Part shown: positions 33,920-41,940 of the stretch, piece by piece | How the letters are laid out: each line of letters begins with the position of its first letter | Position numbering within the stretch: position 1 is the first letter of the stretch | DNA from: Paenibacillus antri | Lineage (GTDB): Bacteria > Bacillota > Bacilli > Paenibacillales > YIM-B00363 | Assembly (NCBI RefSeq): GCF_005765165.1 | Contig: NZ_VCIW01000004.1 | Location: forward strand, 148,542-212,541 | Length of the DNA: 64,000 nt | Direction: 5' to 3' | Position numbers and translations under genes: made by a program | The notes under the pieces: generated by a model | Databases searched by the model: none | What the model saw: only the letters and a program-made list of their open reading frames with translations | Told to the model about the DNA's origin: nothing

Positions 33920-35749
33920 ATGTGCGGAATCGTAGGTTACATCGGAAAGAGGGACGTGCAGCCGATTCTAGTGAACGGGCTGAGCAAGCTGGAATATCGC
34001 GGATACGACTCCGCGGGCATCGCGGTACTGGAGCCCGGGGGCTTGGAGGTTCGAAAGGCGGAAGGAAGGCTTGCGAATTTGGACGGCAAGCTGAAGACGA
34101 TGCCCGTGAGGGGAACGATCGGCATCGGCCATACGCGGTGGGCGACGCACGGGGGACCGTCGGACGCGAATTCGCATCCGCATACCGATATGTCGGGAGC
34201 TTTCTCCATCGTACATAACGGCATTATCGAAAATTATCTCGAGATCAAGGAGGAGCTCGTGCGCAAGGGCGTCTCGTTCGCCTCCGAGACCGATACGGAA
34301 GTGATCGTCCACTTGATCGCCGATTTGTATGACGGCCAACTCGTCTCTACCGTTCGTCGGGTCATTCGCAAGCTTCAAGGCGCGTACTCCTTAGGCGTCA
34401 TCACGCAGCACGAGCCCGACAAGCTGGTAGCCGTCCGGCAGGCGAGCCCGCTCGTCATCGGCGCCGGCGCAGGAGAAAACTTCATCGCCTCGGATATCTC
34501 CGCCATTCTCGAGCATACGAAGGATGTGTATATCCTTGAGGACGGCGACGTAGCGACGCTGACGCTAGACCGCATCGACATCGTGAAGGGCGACACCGGA
34601 GAACCGGTCGACCGGAAGCTCCATCGAATCGATTGGGACGAAGAGCAGGTGCAAAAGGGTCCGTACGAGCATTACATGCTGAAGGAAATTCACGAGCAGC
34701 CGTTGACGCTGCGAAATACGATGGCCGGCCGCATCGACGGCGGGAATCGGATCGTCTTGCCGGAGATCCCGTTAACGGAACAAGAGCTTCAGAGAATCGA
34801 GAAAATGTACATCGTCGCCTGCGGGACCGCTTATCACGCGGGGCTCGTCGGCAAGTTCGCGATCGAGTCGCTCACCCGGATCCCCGTCGAGATCGACATC
34901 GCATCCGAATTTCGCTACCGAGACCCGATCGTGTCGGACAACACGCTCGTGATCGTCGTCAGCCAATCCGGCGAGACGGCGGATACGATCGCCGCGCTGC
35001 AGGAGAGTCAACGCCGCGGAGCGAAGGTGCTCGCCGTCACGAACGTCGCCGGCAGCACGATCGCGCGCCAAGCGGATTACGTCCTCGCCACGAAGGCGGG
35101 ACCCGAGATCGCGGTCGCTTCCACGAAGGCGTATACCGCTCAGCTGCTGGCGTTCGAATTGCTGGCGCTGTACTTCGCGCAGACGCTTCGCACGCTGGAC
35201 GACGAGACGCGGTCGTCTTTGGTCGACGGCATAAAGCAGCTGCCGCACCAGGTGGAGAAGCTGCTTGCGAACGCAGACGAGATCAAGTGGTTCGCGGAGT
35301 CGATCCTGGATCGGCGCAGCGTATTTTTCATCGGGCGAGGACTGGATTATGCGGTGGCGCTGGAAGCATCGTTGAAGCTGAAGGAAATTTCGTACATTCA
35401 TTCCGAAGCGTATGCGGCGGGGGAATTGAAGCACGGCAGCCTCGCGCTGGTCGAGGAGGGAACGCCGGTCATCGCGCTCGTCACGCATCAACAGCTGTTC
35501 GAGAAGACGGTCAGCAATATTAAGGAAGCGAAGGCTCGCGGGGCGCGCGTCATGGGCGTGACGGTCGACGGCAACGTGGAGCTGCTCGACAGCGTGGACG
35601 AAGCGTGCTTCATTCCTCGGACGCATCAACTGTTCGCGCCGATTCTGGCCGTCGTTCCGATGCAGCTGCTGTCGTATTACACTTCGTTAGCGTTAGGCAA
35701 CGACATCGATAAGCCAAGAAATTTAGCGAAGAGCGTCACCGTCGAATAA
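33920..35749 (+). CDS. glmS: Glutamine-fructose-6-phosphate aminotransferase (isomerizing) GlmS
   Basis: 609 aa, full length. Cys2 (MCGIVGYIG) is the glutaminase nucleophile, followed by HTRWATHGGPSDANSHPH. Two SIS isomerase domains follow, with YIVACGTAYHAGLVG, VVSQSGETADT and EISYIHSEAYAAGELKHGSLAL, and the protein ends with the conserved KSVTVE. It makes glucosamine 6-phosphate, the first committed step to UDP-GlcNAc. Only 42 bases separate it from the upstream gene, too few for the roughly 150-nt glmS ribozyme that controls the housekeeping copy in Bacillales. This looks like a pathway-dedicated copy outside that feedback loop. GGAGAGGAG precedes the ATG. Confidence 0.96.
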   Translation: MCGIVGYIGKRDVQPILVNGLSKLEYRGYDSAGIAVLEPGGLEVRKAEGRLANLDGKLKTMPVRGTIGIGHTRWATHGGPSDANSHPHTDMSGAFSIVHNGIIENYLEIKEELVRKGVSFASETDTEVIVHLIADLYDGQLVSTVRRVIRKLQGAYSLGVITQHEPDKLVAVRQASPLVIGAGAGENFIASDISAILEHTKDVYILEDGDVATLTLDRIDIVKGDTGEPVDRKLHRIDWDEEQVQKGPYEHYMLKEIHEQPLTLRNTMAGRIDGGNRIVLPEIPLTEQELQRIEKMYIVACGTAYHAGLVGKFAIESLTRIPVEIDIASEFRYRDPIVSDNTLVIVVSQSGETADTIAALQESQRRGAKVLAVTNVAGSTIARQADYVLATKAGPEIAVASTKAYTAQLLAFELLALYFAQTLRTLDDETRSSLVDGIKQLPHQVEKLLANADEIKWFAESILDRRSVFFIGRGLDYAVALEASLKLKEISYIHSEAYAAGELKHGSLALVEEGTPVIALVTHQQLFEKTVSNIKEAKARGARVMGVTVDGNVELLDSVDEACFIPRTHQLFAPILAVVPMQLLSYYTSLALGNDIDKPRNLAKSVTVE

Positions 35750-35760
35750 CGGCGAGCTCG

Positions 35761-36687
35761 GTGAATTTCCGTACGTTCGTTCGAAAACGACGTTTCGCGC
35801 TTGGCTTACTCGTTGCCGCCGTTTCGCTCGCTTCGCTGATCGCCGCGTTCGTCTCGAACGGGGACCGGCGCCCTCCCCTGCAGAAGGGGACTTGGATCTG
35901 GGACGCGGCGTCCGTCGTCGAGCAAGCGGAAGACATCTTGCATTTTTCGAAACGAAACGGCGTCACCCACATCTACTTGTACGTCGACCGGGAGAACGTT
36001 TCGCCGGGCGAGTACGCTCGGTTCATTGCCCAAGCAGGGAAACAAGGCATCCGAGTGGAGGCGTTGGCCGGCGATCCGTCCTGGGGATGGAGGGAGAAGC
36101 GGGAGCACCTTCAATCGTTCCTGGAATGGGTCGCCCGCTATAACACCGACGTCGACGAGGAAGCCCGCTTCAGCGGCATTCACTTGGACATCGAACCGTA
36201 CTTATTGCCCGAATGGGAGACGGACGCGCCGCGCCTCCTCGAGGAATGGCTCGCCAATCTGGATTACGCCGCTCGGGAGGCTCGCCGGATCGGGGGCTTG
36301 GAGGCGTCGGTGGACGTACCGTTTTGGATTCATGAAATCGAAGTCCCGGGATACGAACGATTTTCCGTCGGCGCCTGGATGTTCAAGCGGTTCGACACGG
36401 TCGTGCTGATGGACTACCGAGATCGCGCGGAAGGGTCCGACGGCATCGTAGCCCACGCGTCCGCGATGGTGGACGAAGCGACGTCGGCGGACAAGGCGGT
36501 CGTCGTCGGCGTGGAGGTCGCGCCGAACGACGAGGCCGAGAAGACGACGTTCCATGAAGAAGGAATCGAGACGATGGAACGGGAGCTGGAGAAGACGCGG
36601 CGACATTTCCAGAATTACCGCGGCTTCCGGGGAACCGCGGTTCACGGCTTTCCGGAATGGATGTCCCGCGAACGAAAAGGAGAATGA
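35761..36687 (+). CDS. Membrane-anchored TIM-barrel protein, putative glycosidase
   Basis: 308 aa. Residues 13-32 are a signal anchor. From residue 43 (GTWIWDAASV) the protein follows a beta/alpha pattern, with GIRVEALAGDPSW, the acidic strand GIHLDIEPYLLPEW (Asp143, Glu145) and VVLMDYRD. The LDxEPY strand resembles catalytic strands of TIM-barrel glycosidases, so hydrolysis of a glycan is possible but unproven. The SLH protein encoded at 39798-41204 shares the same landmarks in the same order and is a clear homologue. The gene starts at a GTG 11 bases after glmS with a poor Shine-Dalgarno, so coupling is likely. The stop is 2 bases from the next ATG. Confidence 0.75.
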   Translation: MNFRTFVRKRRFALGLLVAAVSLASLIAAFVSNGDRRPPLQKGTWIWDAASVVEQAEDILHFSKRNGVTHIYLYVDRENVSPGEYARFIAQAGKQGIRVEALAGDPSWGWREKREHLQSFLEWVARYNTDVDEEARFSGIHLDIEPYLLPEWETDAPRLLEEWLANLDYAAREARRIGGLEASVDVPFWIHEIEVPGYERFSVGAWMFKRFDTVVLMDYRDRAEGSDGIVAHASAMVDEATSADKAVVVGVEVAPNDEAEKTTFHEEGIETMERELEKTRRHFQNYRGFRGTAVHGFPEWMSRERKGE

Positions 36688-36689
36688 GG

Positions 36690-37451
36690 ATGAGAACGTA
36701 TGCGATTGTTTTGGCGGCCGGCAAAGGGACCCGGATGCAATCCGATCTTCCGAAGGTGCTTCACCGCGTCGGCGGCAAACCGATGATCGAACATCTGGTC
36801 GATAAGCTGGAACACATGAACGTAGACGACATCTTCGTCGTCGTCGGCTACCGCGGAGAGCTCGTGAAGGCGCAGCTCGGCAGCCGAGTCACGTACGTCG
36901 AACAACGCGAGCAGCTCGGAACCGCGCACGCCGTCCGGCAAGCGGCGCCGTTGTTGAAAGGCAAGCAAGGACAGACTCTCGTCCTCTTGGGCGACACGCC
37001 GTTGCTCAAGCCTTCGACGATGGAACGATTGATGAAGCTGCAGCGTTATACGCGCTGCCCCGGCGTCGTCTTGACCGCGCTCGTCGACGATCCGACCGGA
37101 TACGGACGAATCGTCCGCGATCCGTTCACGGGCCATGTCGCCTCGATCGTGGAGGATCGCGACGCGCTTCCCGAGCAGCGCCGGATTCGCGAGGTCAACA
37201 CCGGCAATTTCTGCTTCGACAATCAGAGTTTATTCCGCGCGCTGCCGGGCATCCGCAATCGGAACGCGCAGCAGGAGTATTACTTAACGGATATCGTCGC
37301 CGCCCTGCGGAGGACGGGAGCCGCGAACGAACGGCCGCCGCTCGAGTCGTTGACGTTGATCGACCCGACGGAAGCGATCGGAATCAATACCCGCGCCCAA
37401 TTGGCGGAAGCGGAACAAGCGCTGGGCGGTCTGATGCAGGCGGTCGTCTAA
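36690..37451 (+). CDS. GlmU-like UDP-GlcNAc pyrophosphorylase, uridyltransferase domain only
   Basis: 253 aa. The nucleotidyltransferase signature LAAGKGTRMQSDLPKVLHRVGG opens the protein, and LGTAHAVRQA, LLGDTPLL, DPTGYGRIVRD and REVNTGNFCFD follow in the order of the GlmU N-terminal half. GlmU is normally about 450-460 aa, with a C-terminal left-handed beta-helix acetyltransferase. That half is absent here and the frame ends cleanly. The enzyme can thus join GlcNAc-1-P to UTP but not acetylate GlcN-1-P, which must be done elsewhere, probably by a housekeeping GlmU. The ATG at 36690 has AAGGAG 7 bases upstream. Earlier in-frame ATGs (36657, 36684) do not. Confidence 0.88.
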   Translation: MRTYAIVLAAGKGTRMQSDLPKVLHRVGGKPMIEHLVDKLEHMNVDDIFVVVGYRGELVKAQLGSRVTYVEQREQLGTAHAVRQAAPLLKGKQGQTLVLLGDTPLLKPSTMERLMKLQRYTRCPGVVLTALVDDPTGYGRIVRDPFTGHVASIVEDRDALPEQRRIREVNTGNFCFDNQSLFRALPGIRNRNAQQEYYLTDIVAALRRTGAANERPPLESLTLIDPTEAIGINTRAQLAEAEQALGGLMQAVV

Positions 37452-37469
37452 CGAAGGAGGAGGAGAGGT

Positions 37470-38846
37470 ATGGGAACTTATTTCGGAACGGACGGAATCA
37501 GAGGCGCGGCGAATACGGAGCTCAGTCCGGAGCTGGCGTTCCGCGTCGGCCGATTCGGCGGGTACGTCCTGACGCGGGAGAAGCAGGACGGACGGCCCAG
37601 GATCGTAATCGGTAAAGACACCCGCATCTCGGGCGACATGCTCGAAGCCGCGCTCGTCGCCGGCTTGCTGTCGATCGGCGCGGACGTGCTGCAGGCCGGC
37701 GTCATCCCGACGCCGGGGGTCGCGTACTTAACCAAGACGTACCATGCGGACGCGGGCATTATGATTTCCGCATCCCACAATCCGCTCGGGGATAACGGGA
37801 TCAAGTTGTTCGGCCCGGACGGCTTTAAGCTATCGGATCGGCTCGAGGCCGAGATCGAAGCGTTCCTCGCGGCGGATTCGGAAGCCGATCGGGCCATCGG
37901 ACTCGCGCCTCGCCCGGTCGGGGGCGACATCGGCACGCTGCTGTCCTTCCCGGAGGGCGCGCAGCAGTATATCTCGCATCTCCGGTCGACGGCTCGGCAT
38001 CGGCTCGACGGGCTGCGCGTCGTGCTCGATTGCGCGAACGGCGCGGCTTCGGCGCTGGCGCCGCGGTTGTTCGAATCGTTGGGCGCGGAAACGATCCCGT
38101 TGGCGAACGAGCCGAACGGCTTAAACATTAACGAGGGCTGCGGGTCTACGCATCCCGAATTCATTCGGAACGCCGTATTGGAGCGGAAGGCGCATCTGGG
38201 TCTCTCCTTCGACGGGGATGCCGATCGGTTGATCGCCGTCGACGAGAACGGCGGCATCGTGGACGGCGACCGCATCTTATACGCGCTGGCTCAGTCGATG
38301 GGGAGCTCCGGCCGATTGCGCGGGAATACGGTCGTAACGACCGAGATGAGCAATTTCGGGTTCGGGAAGGCGTTGCAGGACCGGGGCATCGACGTGGTCA
38401 AGTGCAAGGTGGGCGACCGGTACGTTATGGAACGGATGCTCGGCGGCGGCTACAATCTCGGCGGCGAACCGTCCGGTCATATGATCTTGCTCGATTACGC
38501 GACGACCGGAGACGGCATGCTGGCGGCGGTGCAGCTGTTGGATGTCATGGCGTCCGAAGGCAAGCCGTTATCCGAGCTGGCCGCAGGCATGACCGCGTAC
38601 CCGCAGCTGCTGTTGAACGTCCCGGTGCAGCAGAAGCGCAAGCTCGCGGACAACGAAAACATTCGGAAGGCGATCCGGGAGACGGAGCGCCGGCTGGGCG
38701 GCGCCGGGAGAGTGTTGGTCCGTCCTTCGGGCACCGAGCCGCTCGTTCGGATCATGGTCGAAGGACCCGACGAACGGGAGCTGTCGGCGCACGCGGAGCG
38801 CATCGCGGAGACGATCCGGCGCGAACTGGCCTACAGCGCGGTGTAG
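37470..38846 (+). CDS. glmM: Phosphoglucosamine mutase GlmM
   Basis: 458 aa. It begins YFGTDGIRGAAN, has the phosphoserine loop MISASHNPLGDNGIKLFG, the magnesium loop FDGDADRLIAVD, the sugar-binding GGEPSGHMI and the phosphate-binding RPSGTEPLVRIMVEG. These are the hallmarks of GlmM, which interconverts glucosamine 6- and 1-phosphates between the GlmS and GlmU steps. The housekeeping gene in Bacillales normally lies with cdaA and cdaR. This copy lies in the polymer operon between the GlmU-like gene and a secreted protein, so it is probably an additional copy. GGAGGAGGAG precedes the ATG by a few bases. Confidence 0.95.
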   Translation: MGTYFGTDGIRGAANTELSPELAFRVGRFGGYVLTREKQDGRPRIVIGKDTRISGDMLEAALVAGLLSIGADVLQAGVIPTPGVAYLTKTYHADAGIMISASHNPLGDNGIKLFGPDGFKLSDRLEAEIEAFLAADSEADRAIGLAPRPVGGDIGTLLSFPEGAQQYISHLRSTARHRLDGLRVVLDCANGAASALAPRLFESLGAETIPLANEPNGLNINEGCGSTHPEFIRNAVLERKAHLGLSFDGDADRLIAVDENGGIVDGDRILYALAQSMGSSGRLRGNTVVTTEMSNFGFGKALQDRGIDVVKCKVGDRYVMERMLGGGYNLGGEPSGHMILLDYATTGDGMLAAVQLLDVMASEGKPLSELAAGMTAYPQLLLNVPVQQKRKLADNENIRKAIRETERRLGGAGRVLVRPSGTEPLVRIMVEGPDERELSAHAERIAETIRRELAYSAV

Positions 38847-38851
38847 CGGAT

Positions 38852-39742
38852 ATGAAACTACATATTATCGCGGGAACGCTGTTGGTCGGGCTCGTCGCCG
38901 GAATCGCCGGAGGCATCGTCTACGCCTCCGAAAGTCGCGACGGGGGCGGTGGCGCCGCGGCGCCCTTCGTCGAGTCGCCGCTGCCGGGCGGGGGGCTGCA
39001 GGTGCCGCATAACGAGAGGTTCCATCTGTCTACCGATCAGAAATGGGTGTATTCCGAAGGTCATCTGTCGGATTTGATTCGTCTGCAATGGACGGAGGAC
39101 CGCGCGAAGCCCGCGCTCGCCTGGGCCGACGAGAAAGGAATGGACAAGGCGGCCATCGTCGCGCATGCGAAGGCGAACGACCCGAACCAGGCGGATCACA
39201 ATCATATTTCGATCGAAACGACAATGTCGCCGGACGGCGAACAGGCGAATCAGCTGTTCACCCGTTTCGAAATTCCGTTCGATCAGGATGTGGCGGACAT
39301 TCGGACGCATTCCTCGAACTTCAACGTCGTCGACGGTATTCTCCGCGTCGCCGGCTCGGAAGGCGTGACGCGCGACTTCCAGTTCGCGAAAACCGAGAAG
39401 GGCAACGTGACGACGCCCCGATGGGCGATCCGCTCCGATGCGACGGAGGAGAGCGGGGCGGACGCCGGCTCGAATTTCCATATCGTCCGCTATTCGGACG
39501 CGGGGGAGGCGCTGGATACGCCGTTGTTCATCGCTCGGGACGCCGGGAACGTCGGCATCGGAAATACCGACCCCGCGTCGAAGCTGGACGTGGACGGAGA
39601 CAGCATTCGCATCCGCCGAGCCAAGACGCCCGCATCCTCTTCCGCGGAGGGGAAGGTCGGGGAATTGGCTTGGGATAACGGATATTTATACATTTGCGTC
39701 GCGGAAAACACGTGGAAGCGGGCCGCGTTGGAATCTTGGTAA
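38852..39742 (+). CDS. Exported protein with phage-tail-fibre-like C-terminus
   Basis: 296 aa. Residues 1-25 are a signal peptide or anchor (LHIIAGTLLVGLVAGIAGGIVYA). The middle part is unassigned. The C-terminal 65 residues contain GNVGIGNTDPASKLDVDG and end with YLYICVAENTWKRAALESW. These phrases are typical of tail-fibre and other trimeric beta-structured surface proteins, where they precede or form a C-terminal cap. No other phage gene is near, so I read it as a host surface protein that could bind or organise the polymer. The ATG at 38852 lies 5 bases after the glmM stop. A longer open frame runs upstream inside glmM but is out-of-frame shadow. Confidence 0.72.
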   Translation: MKLHIIAGTLLVGLVAGIAGGIVYASESRDGGGGAAAPFVESPLPGGGLQVPHNERFHLSTDQKWVYSEGHLSDLIRLQWTEDRAKPALAWADEKGMDKAAIVAHAKANDPNQADHNHISIETTMSPDGEQANQLFTRFEIPFDQDVADIRTHSSNFNVVDGILRVAGSEGVTRDFQFAKTEKGNVTTPRWAIRSDATEESGADAGSNFHIVRYSDAGEALDTPLFIARDAGNVGIGNTDPASKLDVDGDSIRIRRAKTPASSSAEGKVGELAWDNGYLYICVAENTWKRAALESW

Positions 39743-39751
39743 TCCGGAACG

Positions 39752-39792
39752 GAAAACGGTCTACGGCGGGTATCTCGCCGTAGACCGTTTTC
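39752..39792. terminator. Bidirectional terminator closing the polysaccharide operon
   Basis: GAAAACGGTCTACGGCG and its exact complement form a 17-bp stem with a 7-nt loop, with built-in A and T tracts on either side. It ends both the plus-strand operon and the facing SLH gene. Confidence 0.92.
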
Positions 39793-39797
39793 GTCGT

Positions 39798-41204
39798 TCA
39801 TTCGCGTCGCTTCAGTCGATACGTCTCATAGGCCAGCTCGACCAACTCTTCGCGAGCCATCTCGTACCGGTACCCGGGCCGTCGGTCTTCGTAGCCGGCG
39901 TTCGCCATCGCTCCGATCCACCCCTGCGCCCAATCGGAAGCGCCCGGCACGGCCGCGTTCCGATCTTCCGCGAGACCGATCGTCTTCGCCATGACGCTGA
40001 ACGCTTCTTCGACCGTGATCATGCCGTTCGGTTCGAACGTTCGATCGCCTCTTCCTTGAACGGCCCCGATCCGGCGGGCGGATTCCACCCAACCGTAGAA
40101 CCATTGCCGCGGCGATACGTCGCGGAAGGCGGCCTCCGCCGGCCTTTCCAACGTCGCTTCCGTATACCCGGCGATTCTGGCGGCGATCGCGGCTACCTCC
40201 GCGCGCGTCGTCGGCTTTCCGAAGCCGGTCGTGCCGTCGGGATAACCGGTCATGATGCCCGCATCCCGCAGTTCGCGGAACTGCCGTTCCATCGTTTCTT
40301 CCTCTTGCTGCAGCATGGCTTGGTAAGAATCATAAGTATGAACGGCGACGCCCCCGAAGCCGGGATGGTCCGCATAATGCCGGCGGATCGCTTCCAGCTG
40401 AACGTTCATGTAATGGACGTTCTTCCCGCTGTACGTGACGAATTCCGGAATCCGCTCGCCGTCGGGCGGCAGCGTTTCGGCTCCGACGTAAGCAAGCTTA
40501 CCGACCTTGCCGGCGTATTCGACGTCGATCGAGGACAGCTCGATTTGCGCGTCCGCGGTATCGCGGTAGGCCATTATGGAAACGGAGTCGACGAGGTCCA
40601 GAATATGATGGCTTAACGGCTTCTCGACGCCGTTATAGTCGACCGTTCTCGGCCGATGACTCGAGGCGTACCAGAACGGAATCGCCGCGTTCAGTTCCAT
40701 CTCGGCCGGAACCAATTGTCCGGCCGTATCCAATAGACGCAACAGCTGCGCGCCGATGCCGGCCGGATCGTCGGCATATTTCGGCAGCGTATAAGGTTCG
40801 ACGTCGAGCTGGATGCCGTCGAACGGAGTAGACGGGTGACGCGCGTTGAAGTCGAGCACCTGCGAGATGTGCCGAATCGCGGCGGGATGATGTTCCGTAA
40901 GCGCCCATGCGGACTCGCCGGCAAGCGCGAACACGCGGATGCCCTGCGCATGGGCGCGTTGGATTAGGTCGGCGTATTTCGGTTCGGCCCCGGCCAGCGT
41001 CGTTCTAGTGCCGACGAACAGGACGTTCGCGTCGACTTGCCGGGAGAAGCGGAGAAGCCGTTCCCTTCGTTCCTGCGTCGAGACGGACGCGTTATAGTCC
41101 CACGCCCACATCGCCGTGACGGCGTCGGGCTCCGCTTGGGTCGGACGGACGAACATCGTCGCCGCCATCAGTACGGCGACGGACAGAATCATTGTCGGTT
41201 TCAT
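39798..41204 (-). CDS. SLH-domain surface protein with TIM-barrel (putative glycosidase) domain
   Basis: 468 aa. A signal peptide (ends near PTQAE) leads into a TIM-barrel domain with MWAWDYN, GIRVFALAGESAW, GIQLDVEPYTLPKY and SIMAYRD. These match, in order, the landmarks of the operon protein at 35761-36687. From about residue 310 come S-layer homology motifs (DAGIMTGYPDGTTGFGKPTT, then IGAVQGRGDRTFEPNGMITV and a degenerate third), which bind the cell-wall polymer and hold the protein on the surface. Its facing position and shared domain suggest action on the same glycan. The ATG at 41204 has GAGGGAAG close upstream. Earlier in-frame starts at 41216 and 41222 lack it. Confidence 0.82.
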   Translation of the reverse strand: MKPTMILSVAVLMAATMFVRPTQAEPDAVTAMWAWDYNASVSTQERRERLLRFSRQVDANVLFVGTRTTLAGAEPKYADLIQRAHAQGIRVFALAGESAWALTEHHPAAIRHISQVLDFNARHPSTPFDGIQLDVEPYTLPKYADDPAGIGAQLLRLLDTAGQLVPAEMELNAAIPFWYASSHRPRTVDYNGVEKPLSHHILDLVDSVSIMAYRDTADAQIELSSIDVEYAGKVGKLAYVGAETLPPDGERIPEFVTYSGKNVHYMNVQLEAIRRHYADHPGFGGVAVHTYDSYQAMLQQEEETMERQFRELRDAGIMTGYPDGTTGFGKPTTRAEVAAIAARIAGYTEATLERPAEAAFRDVSPRQWFYGWVESARRIGAVQGRGDRTFEPNGMITVEEAFSVMAKTIGLAEDRNAAVPGASDWAQGWIGAMANAGYEDRRPGYRYEMAREELVELAYETYRLKRRE

Positions 41205-41421
41205 GACTTCCCTCATTTTCACGAAATATAGGCCTATTCTTAGGACGAAATCGGCGGCCAAAGGTTGCGCTGCATGAGCAAACTATCCCGCGAGCGCGGG
41301 CGCTCGCCCCTTTCCTCCGCCGAAGCGGCAATCGGGCCATTGCCGGTTGCGGGACAGCGGCCGCAACAATACCATTGTAGGGAGAATACAACGGGAGTCG
41401 TCTTCGAGGGGAGTGGTCGAC

Positions 41422-41940
41422 ATGTCCAACGACAACGCGCGCGAACTGATTCGCTCCGGATCGCTCAAGTTTCGCAGCGGCGATTACGAGCAAGCGCTCA
41501 AGCTGTTCCAACAAGCTGCGCGATCCGACCCCGACAGCGCGGAGGCGCATGCTTGGCTGGCCGCGGTCCACGGGCGCCGGATCGAAGCCGCGGTCAGCAT
41601 GACGGAGAAGATTAAGCTGCTCTCGTTATTGGAAGACGAGCTTGCCGTCGCTCTCCGACTCGATTCGACGCTGCCTCTCGCCAGAAGAATGAACGGCGCC
41701 ATGCTGCTGAACACGCCCGACATGCTCGGCGGGGACCCCGCAGCGGCCGTCGACGAGTTCCGCTATTGCATCGATCGCGGCATGGACGATGCGGACATCT
41801 GGGTGTCGCTCGCCGAATGTTATGCGAAGACGGGTTTCCCGGAGCAAGCGGTCGAGGCGTTGGAAACGGCGTTGAAGCGCGAGCCTGGCCATGAACGGGC
41901 GACGGCGTTATTGAACCGCGCGAGAGGCGGTTCGGCATGA
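41422..41940 (+). CDS. Tetratricopeptide repeat protein
   Basis: 172 aa. Helical repeats of the TPR type are visible: LIRSGSLKFRSGDYEQALKL with FQQAARSDPDSAEAHAWLA, and later DADIWVSLAECYAKTGFPEQ with AVEALETALKREPGHERATA. No signal peptide or membrane segment is present, so it is cytoplasmic and likely a protein-contact module. Its stop codon overlaps the start of the GT61 glycosyltransferase gene (ATGA), so the two are translationally coupled and the proteins may work together. The ATG at 41422 has GAGGGGAG 9 bases upstream. A longer in-frame start at 41347 has no ribosome site. A GC-rich hairpin (41287-41300) lies in the 217-bp gap upstream. Confidence 0.83.
   Translation: MSNDNARELIRSGSLKFRSGDYEQALKLFQQAARSDPDSAEAHAWLAAVHGRRIEAAVSMTEKIKLLSLLEDELAVALRLDSTLPLARRMNGAMLLNTPDMLGGDPAAAVDEFRYCIDRGMDDADIWVSLAECYAKTGFPEQAVEALETALKREPGHERATALLNRARGGSA

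Noticed and set aside
38402..38851. A 150-codon upstream extension of the tail-fibre-like protein inside glmM.
   Set aside because: The extension is an out-of-frame reading of glmM. The ATG at 38852 gives a proper signal segment.
38852..39742. A prophage remnant, because of the tail-fibre-like C-terminus.
   Set aside because: No other phage gene, attachment site or integrase is present, and the protein has a signal segment and sits within an operon.
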